Shown here piece after piece: positions 57,426-64,000 of a stretch of 64,000 nucleotides of DNA. This DNA comes from Strix aluco. Lineage: Eukaryota; Chordata; Aves; Strigiformes; Strigidae. The stretch covers positions 17,829,171 through 17,893,170 of the forward strand of contig NC_133971.1 in assembly GCF_031877795.1 (NCBI RefSeq), written 5' to 3'. The position numbers were made by a program, and so were the translations under genes. Every line of letters begins with the position of its first letter. The first letter of the stretch is position 1. The notes under the pieces were generated by a model, which was not told the origin of the DNA, did no database searches, and was given only the letters and a program-made list of their open reading frames with translations.

Positions 57426-60400
57426 GTTGTCCCCAGGAGAGCAGGGCTGCATGGAGCAGGGGCACTCACCGCCCCACAGTCATCCTGCAGCAGTGATTCT
57501 GGGGACAGAAGCCCCCAGAAACACACCACATTCAGCAACCTGGCACTTCTTCAAGGTGTATGAGTTTCTAGACAGCTCTTAGCCCTCGTCGTCCACCCCC
57601 TTCCCTGCATGGTGCCAGCGGGTGTTGCTTTCCCATGCCTCAGCAGGTGCCTGACCCTGTTGTTCAAATGTGTTTCTCATTGCTCAGCTGCTGCTGCTTT
57701 TCTTTTGTACACTTAACACAGGCTTTTCCCAGCTTTTGAGGCTGCACACCTAATCGACCTCCAGCAAGTTATTTATAGTCCTGGAGCCTCTGCTTTTGAG
57801 CTGTTCCAAAACTTTCAGGGCCTCTACTGCTATCACACTTACATCACACATTAATAACAAGAGACACCTGGTACTGTGGGCCAGTTCACACACCAGGCAC
57901 TCATGACAAGCTGTCAACAAGTATGACAGGCCAGGACAGGGTCCTGGTGCAGTGAGCATTCACTGATTTAGGGTAAGGACTGGGGCTGTTACCAGCAGTG
58001 GCACAGTTGTCCCTGGTGGAGTCCTGGGCAACAGCAGCAGATGATAGAAAAGCAAACCATAAGTCTCAGAACACTACAAAAATGCTGGCAAAAGCTTATC
58101 TTGTAACAATGCAGCAAAGCTCACTGTGGGACCCTATGGGAAGGGAGAAGATTTGTTTTGAAACTAAGCTTGTTTCCTCACTGCCACCCCTCACATCCCC
58201 TTACTCACAAGGATGTCCAACATCAGAGCATCTGAGTGGTCTGTCCAGGATGCTGGCACCAAAATGCAAGCAGTCTGTCCAGGAACACTTAACAGCAATG
58301 CAGAGTAAAAGGGACACTCGCTACTGAGGTTTTACCATGTCTTCTGGATTGTTAAGGAATTGTGTGCCGATTTGAGTCTTGCCTTTTTGTACCCATTAGG
58401 AGCTGATGGTGATTGTGGTCTCCTGTCTCTCCATCCTGCTCCTCTCTGAGGAACCATTAAGACTCATTCTTGCTCTTTGCCTCCTTCTCAGAATGCTTTA
58501 TGTCTCCTACCCTCTTCCCTGTCTTCCAAAAACTATTTTTAATGGCTTCAGTATAGCCTGCTTTAGGCTGTTGCATATTTGAGACCATCCCTGATTTTGG
58601 GGTGGTCTGGAAAGCAGTAGGACCCCTGTAATCAGTTAATGCAGGTGCCATTCATGGCTGCCCACCCTGTGGCCACCCCTGCCACTTGTTCCTGCAGGTG
58701 CTACCTACCCACGCACTCTCCATCCACACCAGTCAAAGTTTTCATTGCAGTCCCTTGTAGAGAAAGAAAACCGGCACAGTATTTCCATGAAGATAAAAGA
58801 AGCAAGGGCAAGGGAACAGCTGGCCACTTACTCAAAGTCAGTTTGGCGCTCAGGATCAACAAAGAGGCTGAAAACTGCTATTAAAGTCAGCCTTGAGGCA
58901 CAGCATTGTCAAACAAACTTGTTTTCTTCTGTTTTTCTTCTTTCAAAAAAACCAGCACAGGTTTGTTGCTTCAAGCCAATAAAGGGAATGGTGTTTCTGT
59001 TACATAATCAGATTTCCTCAAAGCATTTTTGACTTAGTATCACCTGATGCTTTGGTAAGATCCATGCCTTATGCAAAAGAGACAGCTTAAAAAGTGGTTC
59101 GGTGACCTTTCAAAAGGTAGCTGTTACAAAACCTTTACGAAGTTTGCAGATGGCAGGAACATGGTGGCATAGCAAATATGGCTCTCTGTTACAGAAGGCT
59201 CTGGATTTAAATAAATCATTACAGTCTGGTGAAATTAACTTTAATAAATAAATTACAGAAATGCAACTGGAGGCCAGTAATGCCAGATGTGACATCTGTC
59301 TTGGAAAGCAGTGTTGCAGTGAGATGGAAGTATCTGTGGGTATCACCGTGAGCTCTTTGTGCTGCAGTTAACAGGGATAATGCAACCTCCAGCTGTAAGC
59401 AAGTGGATAATGGCATTAGAAACAGAGGGATCTTGCTTCTGTGCACAGGCCTGGTAGGAAAAGCACTCAGCTGCTGTCTGTATTTCCAGAGGAACAAGGA
59501 AATATGCATATTCAAAGTGGCTGCAGAAATGAGAAACGAGTGCTACAGCAGAAAGATTACCTTGTGCTGCACATCTGGGAGGGAGAGAGCATCTCTGAGC
59601 CTTGTTCAGAGGTACAGTGCAGCAAAAGGGAAGACTCTGATAGCCCCCCCTGGCTTTCAGTCTTTCCATCAATAGGGTCTCTGCTTTGCTCCTTTTTTTT
59701 CCCTGACACTGGGTGTGTCTCCAGGGAGGAGGCATCGACAATTCAGCAGGTAACTCCTGCAGCTCTGCGTTGTGACAGACTCTAAATCAGGGCTCAGGCT
59801 GCAGAGCTGGTTACATGCAGGGATCAGGAAGAATATCCCCTTTCCTGGTTAGCTGCATTTTCTGTGTCACATCCTCACAACTTCTCAGAGATGAAAGTGC
59901 TCAGCAAGTTTGGCATGACTGAGTTAAAATGACTGTGTCCAGTATGCTTGAATGGCACAGGGTGGACAAGCAAAGTTGAGCACACCTGCAACCTAGGATC
60001 AGCCTGCACATCTGAAGCTATTCCTTTGGGTAGATGATTTCACACTGAAGGGCTGAAATTTTTAATTCCTAATCTTGTGTGCACAAGCTCTTGACAGATC
60101 TCAACACTAGGGGCATCCCCTTCATTTCTGGGTGCACAGCATGAGCCCCGTGACTTGAGCGTGTCAGGGACAGCCAGGTAAATGTCCTGCATCCACCTGC
60201 CCAAGCACTGTCTGTACATCTTTCCTTCTGCTGGTTGTCCAGCCAAGGAGCCTATTTTCTCTCACCATTGATTTGCCAGGCCACAGATGTTCACAGTCCT
60301 GGGAGAGTGGCCTTGGCTCTGCCAAATCCCTTACTGCCTGTCAGCAGGAGAACAGCCTCTTCGCAAGTGTCAGGTGCGAAAGCTCCAGCATGGAGTCAGC

Positions 60401-63400
60401 AACAGTGGATGCAGACATCTGGTTTTAGCAAACCAGTTCTTCCTGAACTCCAAGCCAAGAGCAATGTAGCTTTTTCTCTGTCCCTGGGAGGAGGGGACTA
60501 GACCCTGGACCTGGGATGTTTTCCAGCAGAACATTTATACAAGGCCTTCAGCAGTCTGCCAGAGGAGTGCCACGTGGCCAGAGAGACATTAAACAGAGCT
60601 GGTCCCTGAGGGGAACTGTGGCGAGGATGGGGGAATCTTGGCAGCTGAGTGCAATACAGCCCAAGACAGGGAGAAAAGCAGATAAGCCCCCGAAAATCCT
60701 GCTGGGAGGACAGGGCAGGACAGCTGCACAGCTCTCTGAGGAAACGCCTGAAACCCACGTGTACTTTTAGTGACCACAAAGCCAGAGGGAAGCATGGCAG
60801 ATGGCTGCCGGGGAGAGGAGCTGGGGTGGCTCATACACAGAGAGGAGCAGGGATAGGTGCTGCCCTACCGCCTCGACCCCTACAGTGTATTTCTTCTTTC
60901 CCTGCCTCTGCCCCAGAGCTGCCTCCCCAGCCCTCACCAGCAGAGCTGATGTTAATGTAGCACCTGCCACCCGGGGCAGGGGGAGGTGGGCTGCAGTCCC
61001 ATCCTAAACCAGCCGGAGCCAGAGGAGTATGCTTGGTGCAGTTGTCAAGTTGACCGACTTCTTAGCTCTGTTGTCATTTCCTCCTCCTGCTGCATTCCTT
61101 GAATAGCGATATTTGTTTTGGAAATTCCTCTCCTGAACAGTTTTAGGCTGGAAATTTGGGAGGATGAAGGAGCTGGATGGGGCCAAAGGTTGCACTTGCC
61201 CTGGTCCTGTGTGACAGGCTGCCCATGTTGATTCATATGGCACCCCCCGAGGCGGCTGGGGGAAGCACTGCCCCAGTCACACAGCTGCTAAGCTTGTGGC
61301 TTATGTTCTACCATTTATGGTCCCTCTGTGGTTCAGCACTTTGCTCCACAGCAGTGGTGGCCAACAGAGCAGCCCACTCCTTCCACCCTTGCTGCCCCAA
61401 ATCCCAACCCCTGACCTGGCTTCAGACTGTGCAAGTTGAAGGAGAAAGTGCTTCCTATGGCAGGACTGCAGCTTAACAGAAGGGATCAGGTAGCAGTGCT
61501 GCCAAGTCCTTTGGCATGTTTTGCTTTCTCTGGTGGCCACCATACTCTATTTCATGTTGTCACACACTAAGACATTCATAGCTGTGCTGGATGAGGGAAG
61601 CCATGCAATCACAGATGAGTGTGAACACAGGTGTTTCGGAGGACAGCTAGTGATGAAGGGGCTCCTGGCCTGTGTTTGAGCACGCTGAGAGGGAGACTAG
61701 TCTTTGGGCTGAAAACCGCAACCTGGAAAGTCAAGAATTAAGGGAGGGAAAGGGGTTGTGGCACAGCTGTACGCTTTTCACCCCTGGACAGCTGCTTGGC
61801 ATCCTGGCCCCCTCAAGAGACAGTTGCAAATCAAGTACATGGAGAACATCCTAACCCAAACAGGACTCGACAGAGGAAAGGGTTGTCGGCACCAAACTGA
61901 GCAGCTGTGCTGTTAACCTCAGCCTGATGCCAGCAATATCTTGCCTGACTAGAGAGTAGATCAGTGTCACAGATCAGGCACTCATCTGCCACACTTCTGG
62001 GAAGCAGAAGGCACTTCAGTGTGCTCATGCATAGGACAGAGCCATGGCATGGCAGATACAAAACACCTCCCCAACTCTGAAACCCTGGGCAGGCTGAAGG
62101 AGGGAATCCAGCTCTGTCACTATGCATATGCAGATGTCTACATGCCAGACAGCCTGGAGGCATTGCTACTGGGATCCCCAAAATCTGCGTGCTACAAAGC
62201 TGTGATCTTTTCAGCGGGCTGTGGGCTTTTTCTTCAGCCACAGAGGCACTTCATCTGCCAGAAAGGTTCTTAAAGTAAGAGGACAAGTTCTCTGAACTGC
62301 AGACTGACCCCATTGAGCGAGCAAGAGAAGGGAAACAACCTGCAGGATGCCCCAAAAGCTGGGCAGCACGGGGGTGGATCAGAAGCTGAAAACCCACACT
62401 CTCACCTGCCCAAATACTGCATTGTGCAGTGGGTCCACACTGTGTCTGGAGTAACATCTGTGTGTAACTTACGCTGGATCTACCACACCTCGCAAAAACA
62501 TCACTCCAAGGATCATGTATGTCTCTGTTCACGTATGCACTTCTGCAGGGTCCTAGTATGTAAAAAGGCAGCAGACATCTTGCACTGGACCACAGGACAG
62601 AGAATAAGGCTGCTGGGCTGGGGAGCTGCCATTTTCATGACTCCAGGCAAACCTAGGTAGTTCTGGAGAGTCAAACCCCCACACAGGAGGGTCAGTCCTG
62701 TGGGTCAATGCATAGAAGAGAAACAACACCCTGCACAACACCAAAATCCTATGGCAGAGAAAGCCTGAGTTGCAACATTTTTTGGGCAATCTCCAGGAAT
62801 TAAATTAGCCTTGCTTCACTGCAAACAGAGATTTACATACATATTGAGAGACAGCTGATGAGTGCCTGGAGCAGTGGCTGTACTGGGGAGAGGAGCTCCG
62901 GCTGTTCTGGCCCCAAGGGCAGGCTCTGATGTTGTTTGGGACAGATGTCCTCTGTGGCAGACAGGGTCAGGAGGCTGCTCACAGTTTACAGGAGTTCAAG
63001 GCAGTTTGGCCACAACTTCGGGCATGGGGAAGTGTGAAACCAGCAGGCTGAGGGGCAATGGTCCCTTGGAAGCGAGGTGCCAATGCGTTCATAGCAGAGA
63101 GGGACAGGGACCACAGGCCCAAGAAGGGTGGCAGCAGGTGGGGGGCAGCAATGTCTTGGGGGATGGACATGGGACAGGTTTTTCCACCTTGTGCTTCGTT
63201 TGGGCTGGTTCCTGCTAGCAATCCTGCGATGCACCCAGAGGAAGCACATGACCTTTCTCAGAGGAGTTTCATGTTTCAAGCACAGCTTGCTCCCAGCACA
63301 CCAGTATTTACACAGCACTTACTGGTCTCAAAACAGAGCACTTAAAGAAACACTGGGGGACTTCCCCTCATCCTCACAGTGCCATTTGTCACCCGGACCT

Positions 63401-64000
63401 GCTTGCCCAGGTGGAGACAATGAACTGGTAATTTGAATATGTTCACACAGTCTCTGGGTGGGGACCGAATACTTCAGCCAGCCCCCCCCCCCCCCCCCCC
63501 CCCCCATCAGAAGAGAACATATTTTGCTGCACATGTAAGACTGATGACTACCTTGAATTCCAGAAAGGTCGATGGCGCCCAGATGACTAGTGAATGACTT
63601 ATGCCTTTTCCTGGCCCAGGAAGGGAGAATAGCCTATCATTCTTTATTGGCTTGACTTTGGCTCCTTGCACGTCCTTGCATGAATCAAATCTCTTCTGGC
63701 ACCCAAACCTTGCACAGTGACTGCTGAGCATACTCAGTGGATGCATAGCCTGGGCAGGGAGGTCCAGCGTGGGTGGCTACATGCTGGGTGAAGTCCTGTC
63801 CTTCCAGCCCCACTTTCTCCTGACCCTCCTGTTCCTTTGTTATAAGCAGATGCTCACAGGCCAGGGCTGCATGGTGAACTGCCTGGGAGCTTCTATGCCC
63901 TTTGACTCCCACAGATGCAAAAGATAGAGTTAGCATTGCTGCTGCTAACAGTAATTTGCAGCTCCCAGCTCCATGCAGGGCCTCAGCTGCAGTGGGATAT
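57426..64000. other. Intergenic, nothing recognised
   Basis: This lies downstream of B4GALT1. In human the next gene on this side is SMU1, but I see no SMU1 exon and no CpG island here. A pure C run lies at 63482-63505. Open frames are short and overlap on both strands. Confidence 0.5.
63482..63505 (+). repeat. Poly(C) tract, 24 nt
   Basis: An uninterrupted run of 24 C. Its length is likely unreliable in any assembly. Confidence 0.95.

Noticed and set aside
52506-64000. Expected downstream neighbour SMU1 (human synteny)
   Set aside because: No SMU1-like coding segment or CpG island was found. It probably lies beyond the window.
1-64000. CRISPR arrays, operons, tRNA or rRNA genes
   Set aside because: This is vertebrate nuclear sequence. 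No direct-repeat arrays with spacers and no tRNA or rRNA signatures were seen.

Overview
The window looks like bird nuclear DNA, most likely from the Z chromosome. It holds two interrupted protein-coding genes with vertebrate splice signals, several 5'-truncated CR1 LINEs, and LTR elements of the env-less ERV-L type that is common in birds. B4GALT1 next to SPINK4 in head-to-head orientation is also the human 9p13 arrangement. That region corresponds to avian chromosome Z (established knowledge). Species is not determinable by eye.

Layout. About 1-4.1 kb: no recognised gene. 4.2-7.3 kb, minus strand: a complete four-exon SPINK4 (84 aa, secreted Kazal inhibitor), with a TATA box, a poly(A) signal and a CR1 fragment in its last intron. 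7.3-12.1 kb: intergenic, with one CR1 fragment. 12.15-12.75 kb: a solo LTR with a perfect 5-bp target-site duplication (TSD). 13.6-19.4 kb: a decayed ERV-L-like provirus. Its gag, protease, reverse transcriptase and RNase H remnants lie on the plus strand. Its integrase and 3' LTR lie on the minus strand, because about 2.57 kb was inverted after integration. 19.4-24.6 kb: intergenic. About 24.6-25.8 kb: CpG island and promoter. 25.1-49.3 kb, plus strand: B4GALT1 (six coding exons, 356 aa), with a 3' UTR probably running to about 52.5 kb. 52.5-64 kb: intergenic, with CR1 pieces and no recognised gene.

Function. B4GALT1 is the trans-Golgi beta-1,4-galactosyltransferase, and all the catalytic and disulfide residues I checked are intact. 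SPINK4 is a small secreted serine-protease inhibitor. The two share a conserved neighbourhood, but the sequence gives no sign of shared function or a shared promoter: their start codons are 17.8 kb apart.

I did not find a new biological system. The most notable structure is the internally inverted provirus. Its history can be read from the TSD (CCTTC on the left; its reverse complement GAAGG beside the inverted LTR) and from a 9-bp inverted repeat located exactly at the two inversion breakpoints.
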